Below, one piece after another: positions 1-5,746 of a stretch of DNA of 14,960 nucleotides. The translations under genes were made by a program, and so were the position numbers. The stretch spans positions 1 through 14,960 of the forward strand of contig JBFEUI010000066.1 in the NCBI GenBank assembly GCA_041547565.1. The letters are read 5' to 3'. The notes beneath the pieces are model-generated. The model searched no databases and was not told the origin of the DNA. It saw only the letters and a list, made by a program, of their open reading frames with translations. The DNA is from JBFEUI01 sp041547565. GTDB lineage: Bacteria; Pseudomonadota; Gammaproteobacteria; Thiohalomonadales; Thiohalomonadaceae. Each line of letters opens with the position of its first letter. Within the stretch, counting starts at the first letter, position 1.

Positions 1-60
1 GAATTTCTAATATATCAAGATTATTTTTATATAAATTTGAAGGGACTATAGGCTACAAAT

Positions 61-74
61 TTGATCTTGATCAA
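61..74. promoter_or_regulatory. FNR/Anr-type operator
   Basis: The bases TTGATCTTGATCAA match the FNR/Anr/Dnr consensus TTGAT-N4-ATCAA exactly, with both half sites perfect. The surrounding 1-60 stretch is AT-rich, as promoters are. The only gene to the right ends at 135 and is read leftward, so the box most likely serves a leftward gene starting beyond the left edge. A loose TATATA at 33-28 on the minus strand could be its -10, though the box would then sit nearer -47 than the usual -41.5. The box implies oxygen-responsive control by a CRP/FNR-family activator, which is inferred from the motif alone. Confidence 0.6.
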
Positions 75-134
75 GTTCTGTCGTGATCGCGGCCGGTCTC
101 TGGTGAATGGTGGGTGTAGCAGGGCGGGCCAGTG

Positions 135-1160
135 CTATTTCGCCGCCGAGCGAACATTGGCGGAGAGACCGGGGCGGGGATTGATGCAACCGCCCAGTGG
201 GCTGTCCTCTCGCGTGCGGTAATTCACCAGACCGATGCGCAGCAAGCCGACCGGTGCCTTCACCTCAAAGCGCAGAGGGAGGCGCCGTGCATCATCGCTG
301 AGCCACAGATCCATCTGTCCCTTGCCGTGCTTCGCCTCGCCTTCGGGTATCACGACGATACGCAGTGAGCGGCGCTCCGCGTCATTGATTTGCAGTACCT
401 CGCGTTGCACCAGGCGGGCGTGGTAGCGGTTGACCTTGTTGTCGTGCGTCACCTCGATATAGTGGTCAGGCTTGGTGGTGAAATCGTGTCGCCTGATGCG
501 GTAGATCATGGCGAGTGGGTCCACGCCGGTGTCTGTGTTGAGGGTTTTCTTGCTTTTATAGGGGATGAAGTAGCTGTATTTTCCGTCCAGCAGGGGGTAG
601 TCCCTGAGAAAGGGCGGCAGCGCCGGATTCTCCGTGGTTTCCCAGACCTGCACCGGGACCGAACTGTCCTCCCAGTAGGCGTCGACGAGCTTTTTCTCGC
701 GCTTGCGGTAGACGGAGAAACGTTTGTTTGGCCAGTCCATCAGCACCACGTTATGTTCCCTGTTAGAGCCGGTATCACGCTCCTCGGTCAGGTAGGTGCG
801 GCTAAGGTCGGGGCTGGTGGTGCTCTCCCAACGGTAGCGGACCGGGTGGAACACCTCGGCAAAGGAGTAGCGCTCGGTGCTGAGTGTCATCACCATTTTG
901 CAGCCGTCGCTACCCCCGAAGCGTACCGTGTCGGGGAGGCTGAAGATTGACACATCGGCCAGGTCTTTCCAGAGGAAGGCGGTCAGCAGCCCCTGGTAGG
1001 CGAGACGGTAGTCAAAGCGTTCCACGGCCGTGGCATCAACGGCCTTTGTCGGCGGCAACAGCTCAGCCGGGGCTGCCGTAGCAGCGGACATGAATGCACA
1101 GGCCAGCAAGGCCCGATGTATTGTTCCCATTCGTGGTCCCAAATGTGGTGTTGATGGCAT
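135..1160 (-). CDS. DUF3108-like exported protein
   Basis: This 341-residue protein has an N-terminal signal peptide: a short basic stretch (MGTIHR) followed by a hydrophobic run ending in an APA-type cleavage site. The C-terminal third, with MDLWLSDDARRLPLRFEVKA and a following GLLRIGLVNY, resembles the conserved end of DUF3108 proteins, which are envelope-associated beta-rich proteins of unknown function. It is longer than many DUF3108 members, and the middle is not recognised. Two starts are possible. The ATG at 1160 has a GGTGAGG-like ribosome site 13 bases upstream. The ATG at 1130 (residue 11) would place the signal peptide right at the N-terminus and is attractive on that ground. It is divergent from the DsrE-like gene across 178 bases and has no partner downstream within the window. 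Function is unknown. Confidence 0.7.
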   Translation of the reverse strand: MPSTPHLGPRMGTIHRALLACAFMSAATAAPAELLPPTKAVDATAVERFDYRLAYQGLLTAFLWKDLADVSIFSLPDTVRFGGSDGCKMVMTLSTERYSFAEVFHPVRYRWESTTSPDLSRTYLTEERDTGSNREHNVVLMDWPNKRFSVYRKREKKLVDAYWEDSSVPVQVWETTENPALPPFLRDYPLLDGKYSYFIPYKSKKTLNTDTGVDPLAMIYRIRRHDFTTKPDHYIEVTHDNKVNRYHARLVQREVLQINDAERRSLRIVVIPEGEAKHGKGQMDLWLSDDARRLPLRFEVKAPVGLLRIGLVNYRTREDSPLGGCINPRPGLSANVRSAAK

Positions 1161-1277
1161 GATATCTGTGCCGCCTCACCGGCATGGCGACACTACCATA
1201 ATAGTGCGGCATTGCAGCGAAACACAGTATTTCTGTCCATTTAGTGGCGGGTATCCGGAATGAGTGCGGTGTCCGAG

Positions 1278-1305
1278 GGAAAAGTGCTTTTCCTATCACT
1301 ATACT
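1278..1305 (+). promoter_or_regulatory. Putative promoter with palindrome for the DsrE-like gene
   Basis: A good -10 hexamer, TATACT, lies at 1300-1305, 33 bases before the ATG at 1339. No recognisable -35 precedes it. In its place, at 1278-1293, is the perfect 16-base palindrome GGAAAAGTGCTTTTCC. A weak -35 overlapped by a dyad is typical of activator-dependent promoters, but the regulator cannot be named. The start codon is preceded by a clear GAGGTGG ribosome site (1328-1334). Confidence 0.4.
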
Positions 1306-1338
1306 CGGATTTAATGTCGAGACATGTGAGGTGGCGCA

Positions 1339-1845
1339 ATGAAAACCCTGTCTGCCCTGCTGTTGTTGATGCCGATGCTGTCTGCCAGTGCTGAGGAGGG
1401 TGCCCGCTACGTGGAGCCCGACTATCGGGAGCCGAAGGTGGTGTATGAGTTTTATCTCGATGACCCGCAAAAAATGGCGCCGGCGCTCTACTGGATCCGT
1501 TCACTGATCAATCCGCTGACCGAGCCCCCCTACAACTTCGCCCCCGAGTTTATGTCTGTCGTGGTGGTGATACACGGTACTGAAATTGTCACCCTGGCGA
1601 GGAAGAACTACCAGCGGTACCGGGAGGTGGTGGAGCGGATGCGCTACTACGCCTCGCTGGGTGTCAAGTTCAAGGTGTGTGGCCTGGCGGCGCAGGACTT
1701 CGGCTACCGGGTGGAGGATTTTTACGAGTTTGTCGAGGTGGTCCCCTCCGCTTTCAGTGAACTGGTTCACTGGCAACAACAGGGTTATGCCCTGATTACG
1801 CCCAGGGTGTACCTGCGAACGCGAAGCATGGAGGAGATCCGATAA
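1339..1845 (+). CDS. Periplasmic DsrE/DsrF-like protein
   Basis: This 168-residue protein begins with a signal peptide (MKTLSALLLLMPMLSASAEE), so it is probably exported to the periplasm. The rest has the DsrE-like alpha/beta pattern: a VVVVIHG strand (74-80), a helix ending in an R-Y-Y-ASLG turn, then KFKVCGLAAQDFG (111-122) with the single cysteine C114, and VEVVPSAF with a final QQQGYALITP strand. DsrE-family cysteines can carry sulfane sulfur in the cytoplasmic Dsr and Tus relays. The function of secreted homologues is not established, so a role in periplasmic sulfur handling is inference. The ATG is well supported by GAGGTGG seven bases upstream and by the signal peptide. It is a single-gene unit, divergent from the DUF3108 gene and convergent with the yqcC-like gene. 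Confidence 0.8.
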   Translation: MKTLSALLLLMPMLSASAEEGARYVEPDYREPKVVYEFYLDDPQKMAPALYWIRSLINPLTEPPYNFAPEFMSVVVVIHGTEIVTLARKNYQRYREVVERMRYYASLGVKFKVCGLAAQDFGYRVEDFYEFVEVVPSAFSELVHWQQQGYALITPRVYLRTRSMEEIR

Positions 1846-1866
1846 CGTGAAACGTGAAAGGTGAAA
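1846..1866 (+). repeat. Three tandem 7-mers (CGTGAAA type)
   Basis: Directly after the DsrE-like stop codon come CGTGAAA, CGTGAAA and GGTGAAA back to back, followed by CG. This is a short simple-sequence array in a gap that also holds two other repeat types. Confidence 0.7.
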
Positions 1867-1871
1867 CGAAT

Positions 1872-1929
1872 ATAGGGCGCCCCGTAGGTGCCGAACCGAC
1901 ATCTGAATGGCGGGCATGGCCCGCCCTAT
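1872..1929. repeat. REP-like element with nested inverted repeats
   Basis: ATAGGGCG (1872-1879) is exactly complementary to CGCCCTAT (1922-1929) and bounds a 58-base unit. Inside it, GGCGGGC (1909-1915) and GCCCGCC (1919-1925) form a perfect 7-bp hairpin with the loop ATG. The outer and inner stems share bases 1922-1925, so the two folds compete. The GC-rich palindromic form and the position between convergent genes are typical of REP-type extragenic elements. Copy number elsewhere cannot be seen from this window. Confidence 0.5.
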
Positions 1930-1946
1930 GGCCAGGTTGTTTATTA

Positions 1947-2007
1947 GTGAATGGGTGAGTGGGACGGGATAGCATTGTGGCCACTCATTCACTCACCCAC
2001 TCACCCA
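1947..2007. repeat. Degenerate 8-mer repeats in opposed orientation
   Basis: Two units, GTGAATGG and GTGAGTGG, start at 1947. The reverse complement of about 1981-2007 contains further units of the same kind. The two blocks create a perfect 12-bp inverted repeat (1952-1963 with 1996-2007). The same unit family reappears after polA at 9272-9295. A hairpin here could act at the ends of the convergent dsrE-like and yqcC-like transcripts, but there is no T-tract on either strand, so it is not called a terminator. Confidence 0.65.
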
Positions 2008-2012
2008 AAATA

Positions 2013-2342
2013 TCATCCTTCATTCACCAGCGAGTCGAATTTGCGTATCAGTGCAAGCAGGGCATCGGTTTGCGGTTCCAGCCTGTCAAAACTGTACTCG
2101 GCCAGGGGAAAGATATCGCTGCTGGCCGGAAAGCCGTGTCCGCTCTCAAGCACCTGTTTCATCTTGGGGATGAACACCCACTGTATCCACTGGTGAAAGG
2201 CCAGCGTGTCGTGGCAGAAGGGTGCCAGGCTCTCTAATGCCGCTGGCGGGGGGGGTGTGCTCTCCCACAGCCCGATGCGCCGCATCTCCGCCTCGATGGC
2301 CAGCAGCAGGTCAGCGGTTTGGTGGTAGAGTTTATCCATCAT
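2013..2342 (-). CDS. YqcC-family (DUF446) protein
   Basis: This 109-residue small cytosolic protein matches the YqcC family in length and pattern. It has an acidic helical N-terminus, the segment PFCHDTLAFHQWIQWVFIPK (61-80), which corresponds to the family's most conserved block (F-x-D-T-x-x-x-x-x-W-L-Q-W-V-x-I-P-R-M), and a C-terminal helix ending in LDALF-like residues (here FDSLVNEG). The family's role is unknown; in E. coli yqcC lies beside a tRNA pseudouridine synthase gene, which is not the case here. The gene is last in a leftward run, 26 bases after the unknown gene ending at 2369. Two ATG codons in tandem (2342 and 2339) are possible starts, and no clear ribosome site precedes either. 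Confidence 0.8.
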   Translation of the reverse strand: MMDKLYHQTADLLLAIEAEMRRIGLWESTPPPPAALESLAPFCHDTLAFHQWIQWVFIPKMKQVLESGHGFPASSDIFPLAEYSFDRLEPQTDALLALIRKFDSLVNEG

Positions 2343-2368
2343 GCAACGGGTTGAGAAAACGGACCATT

Positions 2369-3037
2369 CTACACGCGACGCTCAAGATACTCGACGGTCT
2401 TTCTCAGTTCCGGCCGCGCCACGGTGAGCCACAGGTGCTGAATGCCATGGTTTTGCGTTTCAAGCAGGTTGCACAGTGTGTGGGTAAAGCGGGTGGTGGA
2501 ATAGGTGCCGTGGTGCTGGCCCAGCACGGGGAGTGTCAGCTGCCTGATCGGATACTCGCGGGTCAGCCGCAGGACATTCATTAGGGCGAGGACGATCCAC
2601 GCCTCGCGCCAGTTTGGCTCCTGTTCCAGGTCGTGGATGATGGCGAACAGTTTCAGCGGCGTGCCGTGCTGCACCAGTACGGTGCCCGGTTCCCTGGGTG
2701 AGAAGTTGATGATTTCGTCGATCAGGGTTTCGTAACTGTTATCCGAGCCAATCACCAGCGGCTCGTCGCCCAGCACCAGGTAGGTGTCCTCTTCCTTTAC
2801 CACCGCATCGCTGTTTTCCGGCGGTCGGTCCAGCGGGGTGACAGCAAGCTGGCAGCCCCCGATACGGAAGCGTCTGTCCAGTCCGCCCTTGATGAGTTTC
2901 AGTGGCGGTCCGCCGGTTCTGTGATGACGTTGATACACGGTAAAGAGACTGTTTTGCTGCCTGTATCGAGCAGCATAGCCCATAACGGGCAGACCGCTAG
3001 CCCTGCACCACGGTTTTTGGGGAGTATGACAATCCAC
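2369..3037 (-). CDS. Conserved-looking protein of unknown function, possibly macro-domain-like
   Basis: This is a 222-residue cytosolic protein if the GTG at 3037 is used. An ATG at 2983 (residue 19) would give 204 residues. Neither start has a good ribosome site, so the N-terminus is uncertain. I do not recognise the family. From about residue 75 the order of strands and helices (YLVLGDEPLVIG, LIDEIINFS, GTVLVQHG, LFAIIHDLE, LTLPVLGQHHG at 166-176, then a helix) recalls macro domains, whose last loop reads LPxxGxGxxG after a beta strand. That resemblance is by eye and weak. The C-terminus, ARPELRKTVEYLERR, is a basic amphipathic helix. It sits between dctM and the yqcC-like gene in the same leftward run, so cotranscription is likely. 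Confidence 0.65.
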   Translation of the reverse strand: MDCHTPQKPWCRASGLPVMGYAARYRQQNSLFTVYQRHHRTGGPPLKLIKGGLDRRFRIGGCQLAVTPLDRPPENSDAVVKEEDTYLVLGDEPLVIGSDNSYETLIDEIINFSPREPGTVLVQHGTPLKLFAIIHDLEQEPNWREAWIVLALMNVLRLTREYPIRQLTLPVLGQHHGTYSTTRFTHTLCNLLETQNHGIQHLWLTVARPELRKTVEYLERRV

Positions 3038-3051
3038 AAAAAGTGTGGATT
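3031..3051. repeat. Inverted repeat over the upstream gene's GTG start
   Basis: AATCCACA (3031-3038) and TGTGGATT (3044-3051) form a perfect 8-bp stem with a 5-base loop between the dctM stop (3077) and the unknown gene. It covers the GTG at 3037. In the leftward transcript it would either sequester that start, favouring the ATG at 2983, or stabilise the dctQM message. There is no T-tract. Each arm also resembles a DnaA box at 7 of 9 positions, which I regard as too weak to call. Confidence 0.45.
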
Positions 3052-3076
3052 TCGCTGGTTACAGGAGCCTCAGGGA

Positions 3077-4465
3077 CTAGTCAGCGTAGACCACGCCGGG
3101 CAGCCAGGTGGCCAACTCCGGCCAGTAGGCGAGTGCGCCTAGGGCCAGCAGCTGGATGAGAATAAACGGGGCGACGCCGCGATAGATCTGCCCGGTGGTG
3201 ACTTGCGCGGGGGCCACGCCACGCAGATAGAACAGGGCAAAACCGAAGGGCGGGGTAAGGAAGGAGGTCTGCAGGTTGATGGCGATCATGACGCCGAGCC
3301 AGACCGGGTCGAGTCCCATGGTAAGGAGAATGGGGGCGACAATGGGCACCACCACGAAGGTGATTTCGATAAAATCGAGAATAAAGCCGAGCAGAAACAT
3401 CACGGCCATCACCACCAGCATGGCGCCGACCACGCCGCCAGGCAGGTCGGTCAGTACCGATTTGACCATCTCATCACCGCCAAAGCCGCGGAACACCAGT
3501 GAGAACAGGGAGGCGCCGACGAAGATGATAAATACCATTGAGGTAATGCGGGTGGTCGAGCGCATTACCTCCTTGAGCATTGCCAGGTTGAACTGGCGTT
3601 GATGCAGGGCCAGCAGCACCGCGCCGACGGCGCCGACCGAAGCGGCCTCGGTCGGGGTGGCCAGGCCGGCCAGTATCGAGCCGAGCACGGCCAGAATCAG
3701 CGACAGGGGCGGCAGCAGCACCTTCAGGGTACGCAACCATAGGTTCTCCTGCCCGTTCTCCCTCTCTGTGCGGTGAGCAGCGGGCATGGTCTCGGGGCGC
3801 AGGGCGGCGGTGGTGAGCAGATAGATGATGTAGAGGACGACCAGCAACAGGCCGGGCAGCAGGGCGCCGGCAAACAGGTCACCCACCGAGACCGTCTCGG
3901 GTGACCAGTTGCCCATCTCCAGTTGTGCCTGCTGGTAGGCGGCGGAGAGCACGTCACCGAGCAGAATGAGGATGATCGAGGGCGGTATGATCTGCCCCAG
4001 CGTGCCGGAGGCGCAGATGGTGCCGGTGGCGATGGCCGGGCTGTAGCCGCGCTTGAGCATGGTGGGCAGGGAGAGCAGGCCCATGGTCACCACGGTTGCA
4101 CCGACGATGCCGGTGCTGGCCGCCAGTAGCATGCCGACCAGCGTTACGGAGATGCCCAGGCCGCCGCGCAGTGAGCCGAACAGGCTGGCCATGGTGTCGA
4201 GCAGGTTTTCAGCCACCTTCGAGCGTTCCAGCATCACCCCCATGAACACGAACAGCGGCACGGCGATCAGCGTCTCGTTGGTCATGATGCCGAACAGGCG
4301 GTTCGGCAATGCCTGCAGGAAGGCGATATCGAACAGCTCCATGCCGTGGCCGACAAGGGCGAAACCCAGGGCCGTACCGGCCAGGGTGAAGGCGACCGGG
4401 TAGCCAAGCAGCAATATGCCGCAGACGGCCAGGAACAGCAGGATGGCCATGACTTCCGGGCTCAT
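3077..4465 (-). CDS. dctM: TRAP transporter large permease (DctM)
   Basis: This 462-residue, highly hydrophobic inner-membrane protein has about a dozen predicted membrane segments. Family hallmarks are visible: GTLGQIIPPS (154-163), TPTEAA (270-275), DFIEI (364-368) and TSFLTPPFGFALFY (400-413). In TRAP systems the large subunit couples solute movement to the sodium gradient, together with the small subunit DctQ and a periplasmic binding protein DctP. The length and the DFIEITFVVVPI segment point to the subgroup annotated as mannitol/chloroaromatic or keto-acid type, but substrate cannot be read from the permease. The start codon overlaps the dctQ stop as ATGA (4465-4462), which indicates translational coupling. 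No dctP lies nearby in the window. Confidence 0.93.
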   Translation of the reverse strand: MSPEVMAILLFLAVCGILLLGYPVAFTLAGTALGFALVGHGMELFDIAFLQALPNRLFGIMTNETLIAVPLFVFMGVMLERSKVAENLLDTMASLFGSLRGGLGISVTLVGMLLAASTGIVGATVVTMGLLSLPTMLKRGYSPAIATGTICASGTLGQIIPPSIILILLGDVLSAAYQQAQLEMGNWSPETVSVGDLFAGALLPGLLLVVLYIIYLLTTAALRPETMPAAHRTERENGQENLWLRTLKVLLPPLSLILAVLGSILAGLATPTEAASVGAVGAVLLALHQRQFNLAMLKEVMRSTTRITSMVFIIFVGASLFSLVFRGFGGDEMVKSVLTDLPGGVVGAMLVVMAVMFLLGFILDFIEITFVVVPIVAPILLTMGLDPVWLGVMIAINLQTSFLTPPFGFALFYLRGVAPAQVTTGQIYRGVAPFILIQLLALGALAYWPELATWLPGVVYAD

Positions 4466-4992
4466 GGCTCAGCCCCCTCGGCATCGCCGTGGCCCAGCAG
4501 TAGCAGTACCGCGCGCGCGGCGTGGGCAACACCCTGCAACAGCAGCAGGGCCGGCATCAGCAGCAGGGCGGACTTGAGCAGGAATATACCGGGCAGGCCG
4601 CCGGCCTCGCGCGAGCCCTCGCGCAATGCCCAGGAGCTGGCCACGTAGTCCCAGCTGGCCCATAAAATGAAAACGACCACCGGCGTCAACAGCAACAGCG
4701 TGCCGGCGAGGTCGACCCAGGCCCGTGCCCGGGTGCTCATGGAGCGGTAGAAGATATCGACCCGTACGTGGCCGTCCTCCTTGAGGGTATAGGCCGCACC
4801 GAGCATGAAGACCAGTGCGTGCATCCAGGTGATAGACTCCTGCATCGCGATCCAGCCGATATTGAACAGATAGCGCAGCAGCACCACGGCAAAGGTGACG
4901 ATGACCATCGCCAGGGTGAGCCAGGCGATAACACGGCCGGTGGCATCACTCAGGCGATCATTAATATCTGCTATGCGTTGCAGGCTGTTCAT
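4462..4992 (-). CDS. dctQ: TRAP transporter small permease (DctQ)
   Basis: This 176-residue protein has four predicted membrane helices (about 21-43, 52-71, 92-115 and 136-165). The segments LLRYLFNIGWIAMQE (38-52) and LKEDGHVRVDIFY (70-82) are the conserved DctQ signatures: an arginine-aromatic motif with a following glutamate, and the K-x-G-H-V-x-V-D loop after helix 2. DctQ partners with DctM in the inner membrane. It is the first gene of a leftward run and overlaps dctM by four bases. The ATG at 4992 is preceded by AT-rich sequence with no obvious Shine-Dalgarno site. Upstream lies a 403-base gene-free gap instead of the dctP gene that often leads such operons. Confidence 0.92.
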   Translation of the reverse strand: MNSLQRIADINDRLSDATGRVIAWLTLAMVIVTFAVVLLRYLFNIGWIAMQESITWMHALVFMLGAAYTLKEDGHVRVDIFYRSMSTRARAWVDLAGTLLLLTPVVVFILWASWDYVASSWALREGSREAGGLPGIFLLKSALLLMPALLLLQGVAHAARAVLLLLGHGDAEGAEP

Positions 4993-5072
4993 GGTGTATT
5001 AGTGTGGTTATTCGTGTCGGCCTGTTGATTGTAGGGAAACGCGGTTTGCTGCATCAAGCCGCTCTTGAACTA

Positions 5073-5099
5073 TTTATAAATGTCAAGCCTTATTCACAA
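5073..5099 (-). promoter_or_regulatory. Possible dctQM promoter
   Basis: Read leftward, TTGTGA (5099-5094) and TATAAA (5078-5073) are 15 bases apart, a slightly short but usable sigma-70 arrangement. Transcription would start about 75 bases before dctQ. A DnaA box (5090-5098) overlaps the -35, so DnaA binding could interfere. This is a weak call based on two hexamers. Confidence 0.3.
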
Positions 5100-5358
5100 T
5101 TGCCGAACAGGGCGATGCGGGTTGCAAGGTTAGTAAACACTCCCCTGCTGAAATTTCGGTTTTATTTTGTAACTCATTGTTTTTATTCGATTATATATTG
5201 TTGGTCATTTTATGACCAATTTGTTGCAGTCAAAGTTGTGATGCGCTTTTCAGCGTGTTCTCCGCAACTCATCCACAAAGTTATCCACAGGCTCTGTGGA
5301 TAAATGTCAAAAACCAGCAGGGGCGGGGAGTTAGCGTCGGAAGGTGATTTTTTTCACA
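5090..5358. other. DnaA-box cluster (candidate origin or DnaA-regulated site)
   Basis: Sequences matching TTATNCACA exactly occur at 5090-5098 (TTATTCACA, plus), 5281-5289 (TTATCCACA, plus) and 5295-5303 (TTATCCACA, minus). Matches at 8 of 9 positions occur at 5269-5277 (TCATCCACA) and 5350-5358 (TTTTTCACA). The two central boxes form a 10-bp perfect inverted repeat (5281-5290 with 5294-5303). An AT-rich stretch (5151-5220) lies beside them, as an unwinding element would. Bacterial origins, and also DnaA titration or reactivation sites, are built this way. The usual flanks (dnaA, rpmH, mnmG) are not in the window, so which kind of site this is remains open. Confidence 0.5.
5201..5219. promoter_or_regulatory. 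Operator-like inverted repeat
   Basis: TTGGTCAT and ATGACCAA are perfect inverted copies separated by TTT, in the AT-rich segment upstream of dctQ. The TGGT...ACCA layout recalls sites of GntR-family regulators, which often control organic-acid uptake, but the spacing does not fit a known consensus exactly. It could equally serve an origin-binding protein. Confidence 0.35.
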
Positions 5359-5397
5359 GCAAACAACGAGTCGATGATAAGGCGGGCTTATCACCTT
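5341..5397 (-). repeat. Nested inverted repeats at the end of the LOG-DUF2782 unit
   Basis: AAGGTGAT (5341-5348) is complementary to ATCACCTT (5390-5397), and inside it TGATAAG (5375-5381) is complementary to CTTATCA (5387-5393). The two stems share bases 5390-5393 and so are alternatives. The right arms overlap the DUF2782 stop codon (5396-5398). In the leftward transcript this could form a 3' structure, but no T-run follows, so intrinsic termination is doubtful. Confidence 0.4.
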
Positions 5398-5728
5398 ACC
5401 AGCGCAGGATCTGCCACTGAATGACCTCCGGGTTGTCCAGTTCACTGCGCCGGGTCTCGAGGCTGCCGTCACCGTCGGTGTCGATCAGGTAGTAGGGATA
5501 GCCGCGGGTGGGGATGATCTTGACCATGTAGAGCTGGCCCCCCTGGCGGTACTCCTGCACGCTGCCGCGGCGGGTCTTGCGGATGGTGACCTCAGGCTCC
5601 AGCGCCTCACCGCCCTCGGCAGCTTCAGGCTCCACCGTATCCGGCATCGGCGGCGGTGGCGGTGCATCATCGGCAGCGTATGCGCCCAGGGTGACAAGGG
5701 TGAAGAGAAGCAGGGTCAGGATTCGCAT
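5396..5728 (-). CDS. DUF2782 exported protein
   Basis: This 110-residue protein has a signal peptide (MRILTLLLFTLVTLGAYA), a proline- and glutamate-rich linker (about 20-45), and a compact C-terminal domain with MVKIIPTRGYPYYLIDTDGD (68-87). That block is the DUF2782 signature. The DTDGDG stretch resembles a calcium-loop pattern, though metal binding is untested. Family members commonly sit beside polA in Pseudomonas and relatives, and the same association holds here with a LOG-family gene between them. The ATG is preceded by AAAGGGG about six bases upstream, part of a 10-base palindrome AGGGGCCCCT (5730-5739). Only 18 bases separate it from the LOG gene stop, so the two genes are probably cotranscribed. 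Function is unknown. Confidence 0.88.
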   Translation of the reverse strand: MRILTLLLFTLVTLGAYAADDAPPPPPMPDTVEPEAAEGGEALEPEVTIRKTRRGSVQEYRQGGQLYMVKIIPTRGYPYYLIDTDGDGSLETRRSELDNPEVIQWQILRW

Positions 5729-5746
5729 GAGGGGCCCCTTTCAGGC

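Larger units (their letters stand above)
4993..5395. other. 403-base gene-free region with DnaA boxes and AT-rich core
   Basis: No credible gene is present. The gap holds, from left to right, a possible dctQ promoter, a DnaA box (5090-5098), a 70-base segment at 5151-5220 with only 16 G or C bases, an 8-bp inverted repeat (5201-5219), a tight group of DnaA boxes (5269-5303), another near-match (5350-5358) and a nested inverted repeat ending in the DUF2782 stop codon. I found no GATC sites in it, so it lacks the Dam/SeqA features of enterobacterial origins. Confidence 0.7.

Noticed and set aside
1846..2007. Possible CRISPR array
   Set aside because: Units are only 7-8 bases, tandem and without spacers of regular length. 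There are no cas genes.
1952..2007. Bidirectional terminator between the convergent dsrE-like and yqcC-like genes
   Set aside because: The 12-bp inverted repeat has a 32-base loop and no T-run on either side, so intrinsic termination cannot be claimed.
3031..3051. DnaA boxes beside dctM
   Set aside because: Each arm matches the DnaA consensus at only 7 of 9 positions and there is no AT-rich neighbour.
5004..5303. Open frame of 99 codons in the dctQ-DUF2782 gap
   Set aside because: It runs through the AT-rich segment and the DnaA boxes, has no ribosome site and an unstructured composition. The regulatory reading explains the DNA better.
4993..5395. Sigma-54 promoter for dctQM, as for classic dicarboxylate transport genes
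   Set aside because: No GG-N10-GC element of the TGGCAC-N5-TTGC type was found on the minus strand.
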